DNA of 64,000 bases from NCBI RefSeq assembly GCF_001580615.1, contig NZ_LHZC01000053.1, forward strand, positions 124,001 through 188,000, in the 5' to 3' direction. The position numbers and the translations under genes are program-made. Positions 26,334 to 34,620 of the stretch are shown here, one piece after another. The stretch is from Acetobacter malorum. GTDB taxonomy: Bacteria; Pseudomonadota; Alphaproteobacteria; Acetobacterales; Acetobacteraceae. The notes under the pieces are model-generated. The model did not search any database. It worked only from the letters and a program-made list of their open reading frames with translations, and had not been told where the DNA came from. Each line of letters opens with the position of its first letter. Position 1 is the first letter of the stretch.

Positions 26334-27422
26334 ATGCGTAGCATCAGTTTGTTCAGCGGCTGCGGGGGTTTAGATATCGGGCTGCACGAAGCCGGGTTCC
26401 GCACAGCCCTTGCCTGCGATCTGGAGAGGCTCTGCGCAGAGACATGGCGGCGCAACATGCCGGGCACACCCTTCCTTGGCGGGCGGATCGGCACTTGGAC
26501 ACGCGCTGACGTCGTCGAGGCGATGGGCGGCAAGATCGGTGAGATCGACCTGATCGCAGGAGGGCCACCCTGCCCGCCTTTCTCGAAAAGCCGCTTCTAC
26601 CGCACGGACAAGCCGCGCGCGCTCGATGATCCTAATGGCTGGGAAACGGTCGACGGTTACCTTCGCATGCTCGAATGGGTGCGCCCGCGAGGCTTCATCC
26701 TTGAGAATGTGAAGGGGCTCGCGTACAGGGTGCATTCCGACGCGCTCAAGACAATCATCGAGCGGGCGGAGAAGATCGGCTATAAGGTTTCGACCGGTGT
26801 ACTCAATGCCGCAGACTTCGGCGTGCCGCAGATCCGCGAGCGCTGCTTTGTCGTGGGGGCGCTAGATAGACAGATTATACTGCCTACGCCAACCCATTCG
26901 CGCGATCCCAATACAGGCAGGCTTCCATGGGTCACAGCCGGCGAGGCGCTTGCTGATCTCGACACTGAAGAGAATGCCTGTGACGAAGGGCATTTCGCTG
27001 GCGGGCAGCATCATGACCTGCTTCGCCAGGTACCTCCGGGCGATAATTATCTCTACTTCACCGAAAAGCGCGGCCACCCCGCCCCTCAGTTCAAGTGGCG
27101 CGGTCGCTATTGGTCGTTCCTACTCAAGTTGAGTCCGGACATGCCATCGTGGACGATACAGGCGCGGCGATCAAACAACATGGGGCCGTTCCACTGGCGC
27201 AGCCGCATTCTCCGGATCAGCGAGATCAAGCGGCTGCAGACCTTCCCCGATGCGTTCGACCTTGCCGGTACGATCGAACAGCAATGGCGCCAAATTGGGA
27301 ATGCAGTGCCGCCTATGCTTGCGGCAGCGGTGGGGCGGAGTGTCGCCGACGCTATCGGATGCCGCTCAGGTAAGTGTCACCATAATTCCGACTTCCTAAT
27401 AAATTCGCCTCACGAGCTCTGA
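26334..27422 (+). CDS. C5-cytosine DNA methyltransferase, second of a pair
   Basis: 362 aa from ATG 26334, 13 bp after the partner gene; an earlier in-frame ATG at 26256 overlaps the partner and looks unused. Motifs: SLFSGCGGLDIG (I), GGPPCPPFS (IV, catalytic Cys 80, with PCP instead of PCQ), LENV, QIRER and QIGNAVPP. GC-rich like its partner. It ends about 50 bp before the CRISPR array. Confidence 0.9.
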   Translation: MRSISLFSGCGGLDIGLHEAGFRTALACDLERLCAETWRRNMPGTPFLGGRIGTWTRADVVEAMGGKIGEIDLIAGGPPCPPFSKSRFYRTDKPRALDDPNGWETVDGYLRMLEWVRPRGFILENVKGLAYRVHSDALKTIIERAEKIGYKVSTGVLNAADFGVPQIRERCFVVGALDRQIILPTPTHSRDPNTGRLPWVTAGEALADLDTEENACDEGHFAGGQHHDLLRQVPPGDNYLYFTEKRGHPAPQFKWRGRYWSFLLKLSPDMPSWTIQARRSNNMGPFHWRSRILRISEIKRLQTFPDAFDLAGTIEQQWRQIGNAVPPMLAAAVGRSVADAIGCRSGKCHHNSDFLINSPHEL

Positions 27423-27474
27423 TCTTCTATTGGCTTCTCGCCTCGTATGGGCTTAAAGCCTTTTGACGACAATT

Positions 27475-27686
27475 CGGGTCATCCCTGCTTGTGCGGGGAA
27501 CATTTTGAGGACACTCCCCGATGTTTTCCTGTTGCGGCCCACCAACAAGGTCAACGGGGAACACGTGAGAGTAAACAGATCTTGGTTTTCTGTCGTCGGT
27601 CCATCCCCGCCTGCACGGGGAACATAAGGCCCTTTGTTTGCCGGTTTTGTTGGCCAGCGGTTCATCCCCCTAGCACGGCGGGAACA
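27475..27686 (-). CRISPR. Type I-E CRISPR array, four repeats and three 32-bp spacers
   Basis: Repeats start at 27475, 27536, 27597 and 27658, exactly 61 bp apart (29-bp repeat plus 32-bp spacer). Plus-strand form CGGTYCATCCCCGC...GGGGAACA(C/T) is the I-E type. Repeats 1 and 3 are close to consensus; repeat 2 keeps only its edges (CGGCCC..., GGGGAACAC) and repeat 4 is disturbed in the palindrome. Spacers: 27504-27535, 27565-27596, 27626-27657. By I-E convention the crRNA is read from the minus strand, the same way as the cas genes; about 60 bp separate the array from cas6e, so it may be co-transcribed. Confidence 0.88.
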
Positions 27687-27748
27687 CCATATGGATCAAA
27701 GGCCGTCAGCAAGCCCCCCCCGCATGCGGAAACGCTCTTCCTGAGAGG

Positions 27749-28411
27749 CTATTTCCTTATAAGCATGAGACCGCACCCGAAAGACTTGGCGCGACCAAAT
27801 CCAAATGACACCTTCTGAATAAACTTTTCAGGGTCTGTGATTTTCAAACCACCTGAAAGATCAAGAATCCCAAATTTGGGAGCGTTCTTGGCCCGAACGG
27901 AGAACCTCTGCACGGTCTCTGCAGTATAAGCGTCCACACTGCACCCAAGCACCTCGAAACCGTGCCCCTCCCCCTGCCGCTTCAGCCAGGCTTCACCCTC
28001 TGCCTGAGCGATATCCATGCGACACAATGCCCGGTCTTCTTTAGGGATTGCGTATAGTGCATCCATAACAACGTCGGCGCGAATACGTCCGTTATCCCTG
28101 GACCGCGTAGCATTCGCCCGAAGCTTGAACATTATGCTGCTACCAGCCTGTAGCTTCGGAGAAAAAGGCTTGATCTTATGAGGCTCGAAAAGGTCGTTCT
28201 GCTGTGGGGGCCGATGGGACAGGACGGTGAATGCGCCTTCGCTCTCTTCACGCCAGATGAAGTCGCGTTCTCGGTCTTTGGTATCAGCAAACACCGACCA
28301 CAGCAGATTATGCTGTGCGGATTTACGCTGACCGGCATTGGGGGATTGCCAAAACCCGGCCAGAGCACGCGCTGATGGTGAGGTCGAAAGTGTAAGACGA
28401 CTGATAAACAT
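27749..28411 (-). CDS. cas6e: Cas6e, crRNA-processing endoribonuclease
   Basis: 220 aa. The HNLLWSVFAD segment carries the catalytic-type His (residue 34) of Cas6e, and the C-terminal FGFGRAKSFGCGLM is the Gly-rich RNA-binding loop. Cas6e cuts the pre-crRNA at the base of the repeat hairpin and stays on the crRNA 3' end in Cascade. Last cas gene, one base after cas5e, next to the array. Confidence 0.9.
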   Translation of the reverse strand: MFISRLTLSTSPSARALAGFWQSPNAGQRKSAQHNLLWSVFADTKDRERDFIWREESEGAFTVLSHRPPQQNDLFEPHKIKPFSPKLQAGSSIMFKLRANATRSRDNGRIRADVVMDALYAIPKEDRALCRMDIAQAEGEAWLKRQGEGHGFEVLGCSVDAYTAETVQRFSVRAKNAPKFGILDLSGGLKITDPEKFIQKVSFGFGRAKSFGCGLMLIRK

Positions 28412-28412
28412 T

Positions 28413-29081
28413 TCAGACCCCCACTGCGATGTTAACGTTGCGAAGGCCGACTTCGCGCGATGAAAAATGCCAGCGCTGGCGATCTACCGGGACATCATTG
28501 ACGAACTCACCGCGCCCACCCTCTTCAACCAGGGTCCGTGCGAAAGCCGGAGTGCGCCATGCCGGAGCGGTTATCAGAGCAATAGCGTCTTCGGAGCTTT
28601 CCGCCACAACAACCTTGGCTCCTGGCGGTGCTGAAAGAGGGCAGCATTTCCGACCAAAATAAAGGGTGAAGAAAGGCTTGTTCAGTGCATTGGCAATTTC
28701 GTCCAGATTCTCGCCCCGCACAGCGACCCCATAAAAAACCCCGCCCCGGTAATCCCGAAGAGTGATCATCGTATTGAGGTTTCCTTCAGCTTCAATAAGA
28801 GCTTCCGGCCGGGAATTGGGGGCTTTCGACGCGACTGTCGGCACCGTCTGAACGGTATGAAAATCCCGCAGGGGAGATCCGGAGTCGAAAATAGCAACAT
28901 CGATTTTGAGAGCGTCAAGGATGGAGAAATCTCCATCCCGACGAATTCCCAGGGCCGCCCCCATCATGCCGATAAGCCCGGAGCGTGTAGGGAACAAAAG
29001 TGTTCCCCGGCGCTCATGCCCAGCCAGTTCGCCCATGGATGCGAGTGAGGCGGCCAGACTGAATACGAGGAACTGTTCCAT
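28413..29081 (-). CDS. cas5e: Cas5e, Cascade subunit
   Basis: 222 aa with the family N-terminus (FSLAASLASMGELAGHERRGT and FPTRSGLIGMMGAALGI). Cas5e caps the 5' handle of the crRNA. Its ATG overlaps the cas7e stop (TAATG). Similar in length to E. coli CasD. Confidence 0.9.
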   Translation of the reverse strand: MEQFLVFSLAASLASMGELAGHERRGTLLFPTRSGLIGMMGAALGIRRDGDFSILDALKIDVAIFDSGSPLRDFHTVQTVPTVASKAPNSRPEALIEAEGNLNTMITLRDYRGGVFYGVAVRGENLDEIANALNKPFFTLYFGRKCCPLSAPPGAKVVVAESSEDAIALITAPAWRTPAFARTLVEEGGRGEFVNDVPVDRQRWHFSSREVGLRNVNIAVGV

Positions 29082-30148
29082 TAGCCCCCCCGAACAGCGG
29101 AGCCGACGAAGGCAACGATATCTTCGAGAGTGCCGCTCTGACCAACATGGAGAACGCAGGACTTGTCGCAGGATTTGCCATAGGCGGCTTCAATGTCCTC
29201 ACGAGTTTTCTCAAGGGCCAGGACGGATTTCTCCATCAGGGGCTTTGCAGTTACTGCATCGAAGAATGCACCTGACAGGTCACGCGGCGCCTGCTCGCCG
29301 CATTCAGCCAGGATGTAGTGGGCGCGGGGATGGTTGGCAAAGGAGTTCTGCTTACCTGACGGAGTAACCTGAGACAGACCGCGGACCAGGGCTTCAATCC
29401 CTCGGGCGGCCAATTCTTTGTTGCCGTCCAGGTTTTTCTCAAGCAGGTCGAGGTTAACGCAAACATATTCATAGTAGACGCCGGAACCGAATTCAGCTTC
29501 CCCGATATGGCCGGCACCGGTCTCTCCAGCTTCCTGATTAAGATCGTCGACAGCGGAGAAATAGTCCTCTTCCGACTGCGCGCGATGCGTCGTGATAGCA
29601 TGAGAGACCTGTACGGCGGCCTCGCGGTTATAGCCAGAATCATCTGCCAGCATACGACCAAACATAGCGATATCGATGGCACCATCTGCCCGGCGAAGAA
29701 CAGTTTTCTTGAGTTCTTTGTCCGTCGGAAGAGGATCACCATTAGCCACTGCTTCAGCGAGTTGGGTTGCATAAGCCCACTCGTCCGGAGAAATAAACGC
29801 CAGCGTCGTAAGCACTTTGCCATCCCCGGAGCGGGGGGTGGATTCCAGCTTCCCGAAGACAGAAGCAACCTTTTCCGCTACCTGGCGGGCTTTTTCCTCG
29901 GTGGCACCCTGGGCCACAAGGTGTGCGGTCAGTTTTTCGGGCAGCCGTTTCGTACGGGTGCCCATATGTTCCGCCAGATCGAGCGCAAAGCGTGAGCAAC
30001 CACGAAGAGCACGCTTAATGGACTGAGAGGACATACGCAGACGGGGGGCACCCCCGACCATAGCCTGTTTCGGGCGACCCTGATCGTCACGGTTTGGGTT
30101 GGACGGGCCAAAGCTGGTGAGGAGGTGGAACTGAACGAATTTTGTCAT
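29081..30148 (-). CDS. cas7e: Cas7e (Cse4/CasC), Cascade backbone
   Basis: 355 aa. N-terminal QFHLLTSFGPSNPNRDDQGRPK and GGAPRLRMSSQSIKRALR are hallmark I-E sequences. Six copies form the backbone along the crRNA. Conserved Ser/Arg-rich segment and intact length indicate a functional subunit. Confidence 0.93.
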   Translation of the reverse strand: MTKFVQFHLLTSFGPSNPNRDDQGRPKQAMVGGAPRLRMSSQSIKRALRGCSRFALDLAEHMGTRTKRLPEKLTAHLVAQGATEEKARQVAEKVASVFGKLESTPRSGDGKVLTTLAFISPDEWAYATQLAEAVANGDPLPTDKELKKTVLRRADGAIDIAMFGRMLADDSGYNREAAVQVSHAITTHRAQSEEDYFSAVDDLNQEAGETGAGHIGEAEFGSGVYYEYVCVNLDLLEKNLDGNKELAARGIEALVRGLSQVTPSGKQNSFANHPRAHYILAECGEQAPRDLSGAFFDAVTAKPLMEKSVLALEKTREDIEAAYGKSCDKSCVLHVGQSGTLEDIVAFVGSAVRGG

Positions 30149-30153
30149 GACAA

Positions 30154-30663
30154 TTAGCTTTCGATGTCTTTGGATGTGTCTGTTTCAGAGGTCGCATTGG
30201 AATGGCCGAAATAATCGAAGCACCAACGCGATTTTGTTTGCTCATTCCAATAAAGGATGTCGCCCGCAAGCTGGCGAACATTGCAGCGTCTCCCGGACGC
30301 AATGATCGCACGACGAATGTAATCAATGGCCGTGTCATCATCCGCTCGCATAAGGCGCTCGAACCGTGCGGGAGAAAGCTTTTTGTCTCCGGCACCAATG
30401 ATGCTGGCAAGAGATCGTCCGTCATTCTCGCGAACTTCGGCCAGAATGGTCACCAGCCGATAGATAAGGTCCGAGCGGTACGGACCAAATCGGAGAGATT
30501 TGGCCAGGTCGTGCACTTCAGGCTCACACAGGACTTTCGTCTGTGAACCGCGACGCAAGCGTGCCCCAAGAGCACGGGCGCGAGATTTGGTGTCGCGCGG
30601 GTGGATGTTAGCCTTCCACCACTCAAGCGCGATTTCGGCCTTTGGTTTTTCATCTTTGCTCAC
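30154..30663 (-). CDS. cse2: Cse2 (CasB), Cascade small subunit
   Basis: 169 aa, basic helical protein starting EIALEWWKANIHPRDTKSRARALGARLRRG, with FERLMRADD and DILYWNEQTK segments typical of Cse2. Two copies line the belly of Cascade and stabilise the R-loop. Overlaps the cse1 stop by four bases. Confidence 0.85.
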   Translation of the reverse strand: MSKDEKPKAEIALEWWKANIHPRDTKSRARALGARLRRGSQTKVLCEPEVHDLAKSLRFGPYRSDLIYRLVTILAEVRENDGRSLASIIGAGDKKLSPARFERLMRADDDTAIDYIRRAIIASGRRCNVRQLAGDILYWNEQTKSRWCFDYFGHSNATSETDTSKDIES

Positions 30664-32159
30664 GCTTTTGACGCCTTCTTTGACTTTTTGGTGACGGGTT
30701 CAGAAAGCCCCAGAGCTGAGAAAATCGCCTTCCCCGGCTTGCTGTAACCATTCAGCGCCATACTAAGGAAGCGGCGGGCAGTAACCACCGCCTCAACCCT
30801 GCCGGCCCTCCTGAGGCTGACGCCGGGCAGCCCAACCGCATCGAATTGCTTCAGGGCCTGCGCGCGAAGCACTTTCAGCCAGGATTCTTCGATATTGACG
30901 GGGTATGGAGTGTTCTGGGAACGGCTTCGATCAAGGATAAGAGCGAAGGACTCACGAAAACGAGCCTCTGTCTCAAGGTAGAATTCTGACTTCTGAACTG
31001 CTCTTGCCTCACCCGCGCCAAGAACGGGGCGCAAAGATGAAATCAGGGCATCAGCAACACCTCCCGCTGCGCTAACCAACGCAGTGAGGTCGCCAATTTC
31101 CTTATCCGAATAAGCGCTGAGCCTCTGCTGAGAAAAAACAAAATCCAGCGGCTTAGCATTATCTACAGCCCATCCGCCCACAATGACAGAACCACCGCCA
31201 CCCCGCTCTGCCAGCCACACACGCAGGTTTAGTGCCAGCTCAGTCAGATCATTGTCTGTGCGACGGACAATCACACCCAGCCAGTTACGGTAGCCAAAGC
31301 GCCCGACAGTCGGGTGCTTGGGACGCCATTCCTCGTCTACCTTGAGACGATAATACGGACTCAAAGGGTGCTTCCACCCAGAATACTTTGTCCCGTAGTT
31401 CTTCTGAATGACGCCAATAACATGGGCACCATTGGAAACGAGGCGCAAACGCCTCGGCATTCCAAAAAACGCTTCCACGTCAAAATCCCGCCCCTTAGGC
31501 GGCAGACGAACCTGCCCCTTCTCTGACGTCTCGGTCGGGCGCATCCACGGAAGAGCTTCAATATCTGAAGGCTCTCCGCAAGGCACATTGGCCCACACAA
31601 GATCCCAGAGTTCACGCTCAGGATTCACGAGCGTGATAAGCGGGCCACCGCCACGCATTGACGTCCGGTTCCCCGCGCCACCAGAGGCAGCCTGAGACTG
31701 CAAGGTGTAGATCCCCATCGCCGCTTCAGCAAAAGGAAGGCGGTCATAGCGAAAGCGATGAACCATGACATCCGCATTATTGCGGATGGTCTGCGCACCT
31801 GCGCTATCAAGGAACAGAATATCCGGCGCCTTCTGATCTCCATCCAAAGGTTCAAGATCCTGCAAAAAGCGAGGCCCGTCCCCAAAGAGATTAAAAGCGC
31901 CCGCATAAGCCTCCAGCTTCGCACGCAATCGCTTGGGATCTGCAGCTCTCCGGGCATACCAGTCGGTTGCGTCGCGGGGAGGATCAGCGAGGAAAATCAG
32001 ACCAATCAGAAACTCGTAGCAGGCAAGATTAAGGTCAGCACGAGGCCAATCAGGGCTCACAACACCCTTCTCGGCCATCTGCCATGGAGCGATAACCCGC
32101 CGCTCACCAGAGGCGCAGCGCACAGGTATCCATGGCGTTGTTATCAGGTTGAAGTTCAA
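30660..32159 (-). CDS. cse1: Cse1 (CasA), Cascade large subunit
   Basis: 499 aa from TTG 32159, preceded by GAGGGAAAG; the protein then begins NFNLITTPWIPV as in the family. A longer frame to 32258 is possible. Visible family segments: YEFLIGLIFLADPP, NLFGDGPRFLQD, the N-terminal domain, and the C-terminal helical bundle. Cse1 reads the PAM and normally recruits Cas3. No cas3 lies upstream: the next gene leftward of the operon start is on the other strand. Lys-rich tail. Confidence 0.88.
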   Translation of the reverse strand: MNFNLITTPWIPVRCASGERRVIAPWQMAEKGVVSPDWPRADLNLACYEFLIGLIFLADPPRDATDWYARRAADPKRLRAKLEAYAGAFNLFGDGPRFLQDLEPLDGDQKAPDILFLDSAGAQTIRNNADVMVHRFRYDRLPFAEAAMGIYTLQSQAASGGAGNRTSMRGGGPLITLVNPERELWDLVWANVPCGEPSDIEALPWMRPTETSEKGQVRLPPKGRDFDVEAFFGMPRRLRLVSNGAHVIGVIQKNYGTKYSGWKHPLSPYYRLKVDEEWRPKHPTVGRFGYRNWLGVIVRRTDNDLTELALNLRVWLAERGGGGSVIVGGWAVDNAKPLDFVFSQQRLSAYSDKEIGDLTALVSAAGGVADALISSLRPVLGAGEARAVQKSEFYLETEARFRESFALILDRSRSQNTPYPVNIEESWLKVLRAQALKQFDAVGLPGVSLRRAGRVEAVVTARRFLSMALNGYSKPGKAIFSALGLSEPVTKKSKKASKA

Positions 32160-32259
32160 AAGGCTTTCCCTCGGATGAACCGAAAAGTCGAGTGGAGTGT
32201 CATTCGATTTTCTTGTTGTTATTCCTTGCCATATATCGGCGAGAAGAATTAACGTCAAC

Positions 32260-32389
32260 GCAGAAGATTGATTTTTCCAGGGTTAAATTTAAGTTTTATC
32301 CTTTAGACCAAATTAACCTTGTTCGCGAAAGGAAGCCTGTTACCCGTCTACTCGCATAAGCCTTCACCAACCGCGACAGAGCGAGCCAA
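32260..32389. promoter_or_regulatory. Divergent region between cas operon and 32390 genes, with boxes
   Basis: TTTATCCTTT (32295-32304) and TTAACCTTG (32313-32321), plus GGTTAAATTT at 32281, lie in the AT-rich gap between the cas operon and the plus-strand genes. These match the recurrent box and could set cas expression. Confidence 0.4.
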
Positions 32390-32701
32390 ATGCCTAAAAA
32401 GAACAAACGGAAAAATGCGAGCGTCCGAATAAATCGACAAAGGGCGCTAAAGCTGCTGGACATCGTTGACACGAGTATTCGATGGGCATCAGTTTCTATG
32501 GTCGATAAGGATCGCTATTACGCAGCAGGGAATGCTATGTGGTCATTAGCCTATATGATTTCCGGAGACCGATCACAGGCGGATCGTCTTGAGCGCAAAG
32601 CCCAGGAACACTATGCGCAGTATGTCAGCAGGCTCGAAGCCAACCACAAAGAGGAAGCGGATCAGCTTGCCTCAAGACAGAAAAACAACGAAGAGAAATA
32701 A
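32390..32701 (+). CDS. Hypothetical protein, 103 aa
   Basis: Basic N-terminus (PKKNKRKNASVRINRQRALK), helical middle and a charged coiled-coil end. Not recognised. First gene of a probable operon with the next two (gaps of 2 and 15 bp). Confidence 0.55.
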   Translation: MPKKNKRKNASVRINRQRALKLLDIVDTSIRWASVSMVDKDRYYAAGNAMWSLAYMISGDRSQADRLERKAQEHYAQYVSRLEANHKEEADQLASRQKNNEEK

Positions 32702-32703
32702 AA

Positions 32704-33339
32704 GTGTCTGATGTGAAATTTGATTACTGTGAAGTAAAATTTTCGCCCCCCCCCGATTCCAATTTAGATTTATCGGGGAAGCATTCTCCTGATTCGATTA
32801 ACGTCCGCCTCACTGAACACAGTTCCGCCGCCCTTGCTCGTTATGTCTCCCTTATGGATCACAGGCATATAGATGCTGAGGCAAGTATGTTAGAGATTTC
32901 TGGCCTAACGACAGGCAGCGTTCTTGCTGCATTGCCTGCCTCCGGAATTAAGATCGAACTCCTTCAGAAGTTGTCTTTAGATATCTCGCACGCCGCGCGA
33001 TCCGGCCTGTTAATCGCACGCTTGATCCACGATAAGCCTAAAAAAGATTTCCGGATTTGTTTGAATCCTCGGCCCTTTGGACCACTAATCTTCACTTGCA
33101 GCCCCAGAAAAATTGACTTGCAGGCATTCCTGGGAATTGATCCAGAAATACCAGAATATGAATTCACTCTTCCTGCAGAGGATATTATTAGTCGGGTAGC
33201 CGCCGTACCTCTGAAATCGATGCAAGAAGCTCCGCGCTCTGCCCGACAAATGCTCGTGGCAGCCCTAGACGCGGCTTTCAGGTCCACTTACAGCACTGTC
33301 CATGGCGCACCGGCCTTAAAGATCGACATAACATCCTGA
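32704..33339 (+). CDS. Hypothetical protein, 211 aa
   Basis: GTG start at 32704, two bases after the preceding stop. Mixed alpha/beta, no membrane segment. Not recognised; lies between a small helical protein and an ATP-grasp protein. Confidence 0.5.
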   Translation: MSDVKFDYCEVKFSPPPDSNLDLSGKHSPDSINVRLTEHSSAALARYVSLMDHRHIDAEASMLEISGLTTGSVLAALPASGIKIELLQKLSLDISHAARSGLLIARLIHDKPKKDFRICLNPRPFGPLIFTCSPRKIDLQAFLGIDPEIPEYEFTLPAEDIISRVAAVPLKSMQEAPRSARQMLVAALDAAFRSTYSTVHGAPALKIDITS

Positions 33340-33354
33340 AGTGGAGCCTCAAAC

Positions 33355-34119
33355 ATGGATTTTGCTGTCCTATGGCAAGACTGTGTTGCCAAAGCACCTG
33401 AAACAGATTTTTTGACCCTTTGCCTGGATGAAGTGCCTCTGGAAAGCGCCGCCTTCCAAGACTTTCTCCCCATCCTCAGAAGGATGAGGCTAATCTTCCA
33501 CGTATCGCTGCAGATGCGCCGCAAACTTGAAAATCTTGGCCTGCACCCAGAGATATCAGACTCACCATACCACTTCGATTTCAGCTTCCTCATGCAAGCC
33601 ATGGCAAGCGTCGGACTGCCTCATAAACTACTAAATCAAAACGCGATCATTCTGCCCGCAGGCTGCATAACCTCGCATCCTTACGTGCCTGAGCGGCTCT
33701 TCATTAGACCTAATTCAGGCATGAAATCCTTCCCCGGACAAGTCATAAACAAGGCAGAATTTGCTGTTTTTCAGAACACTTATCGGGTCGACAACGCTGA
33801 GAACTGTGTGATCGCGCCCACAGCGCCCCTCCATAGCGAAACACGATGCTTTGCCATGCCAGGCGCCCGGAACCCGCTGCTGGGTCTTTCGCCTTACCAG
33901 CATGAAGATACCCCCGACCCGTCGGCGCAGCCTATTACAGATTCCGAAGCATCCGAGGCGATTAAGGCCATTTCTTCTTATCAGTTTTGGCCGGATGCCA
34001 TTGTCGTTGATTTATGTCGGTCTGAAGGGAGTGTTCGTATTGTCGAGGTCAACTCAGTATCGACATCAGGAACATATCTTTGTGGAGGCATTACTAAAGA
34101 GATAGCTCGGAATTTATAG
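33355..34119 (+). CDS. R2K-clade ATP-grasp protein
   Basis: 254 aa. The C-terminal half shows LFIRPNSGMKSFPGQVI (nucleotide-binding strand), EFAVFQNTYRV, ETRCFA, then FWPDAIVVDLCRSEG...VRIVEVNSVSTSG, where the E and N fit the metal-binding E-x-N of ATP-grasp enzymes. This matches the phage/plasmid R2K clade, thought to ligate amino acids or peptides to a carboxylate using ATP. The substrate is unknown; the two upstream orphan proteins are candidates for partners. Confidence 0.7.
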   Translation: MDFAVLWQDCVAKAPETDFLTLCLDEVPLESAAFQDFLPILRRMRLIFHVSLQMRRKLENLGLHPEISDSPYHFDFSFLMQAMASVGLPHKLLNQNAIILPAGCITSHPYVPERLFIRPNSGMKSFPGQVINKAEFAVFQNTYRVDNAENCVIAPTAPLHSETRCFAMPGARNPLLGLSPYQHEDTPDPSAQPITDSEASEAIKAISSYQFWPDAIVVDLCRSEGSVRIVEVNSVSTSGTYLCGGITKEIARNL

Positions 34120-34125
34120 TGTAGA

Positions 34126-34512
34126 TCACCGCGTTGACTTGGTCATGATCCCCCCTTCAAATTTAATCTCCTCAAGTTCTGAGTGAGACATTATGTCGAT
34201 TATGAAGGCAGGAGAAGATGCCTTATGAGACGTCAAATTCGCTTTTGCAATCTCCCTCGTTTTATACCCGCGCCGCAACACTTTAACCCACGGGATACCG
34301 GGCGTATCAGGAACCAGAGCAGAGACTTCGCAAATAGCAAATTCTTCAAACTCCCCACAATTCGCGCCCAAGCGGATGCTCTCACCTTGCCCCACCCAGA
34401 CGCGATCAAGAGAAAACGGGGCCTCTTGGAGAGAAGGGTCATGCCCATGGGTCATGTGTTTTAGATAATCGGCAATACCATGCTTCGGAATCACGTGTAC
34501 CGTTGCAACCAT
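34126..34512 (-). CDS. Hypothetical protein, 128 aa
   Basis: A beta-rich protein with a central Val/Gly-rich part (RVWVGQGESIRLGANCGEFEEFAICEV). Not recognised. Convergent with the ATP-grasp gene, six bases apart. Confidence 0.5.
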   Translation of the reverse strand: MVATVHVIPKHGIADYLKHMTHGHDPSLQEAPFSLDRVWVGQGESIRLGANCGEFEEFAICEVSALVPDTPGIPWVKVLRRGYKTREIAKANLTSHKASSPAFIIDIMSHSELEEIKFEGGIMTKSTR

Positions 34513-34620
34513 CCAGACTGTTCCTTAAACACCATAAGATCGACTTTGCTCGTGATTACATCAGCTATTCAAGCAAGGCTACTTTGGCTTTTATGAAAAC
34601 CTTGTAAGGAATGTTTTTCC

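Noticed and set aside
25976-26533. 185-codon minus-strand frame across the two C5 methyltransferases
   Set aside because: Antisense to conserved motifs IX and X of one enzyme and motif I of the next; GC-rich shadow.
27475-32159. Tn7-like CRISPR transposon
   Set aside because: No tnsA, tnsB, tnsC or tniQ-like gene and no clear element ends were seen in the window.
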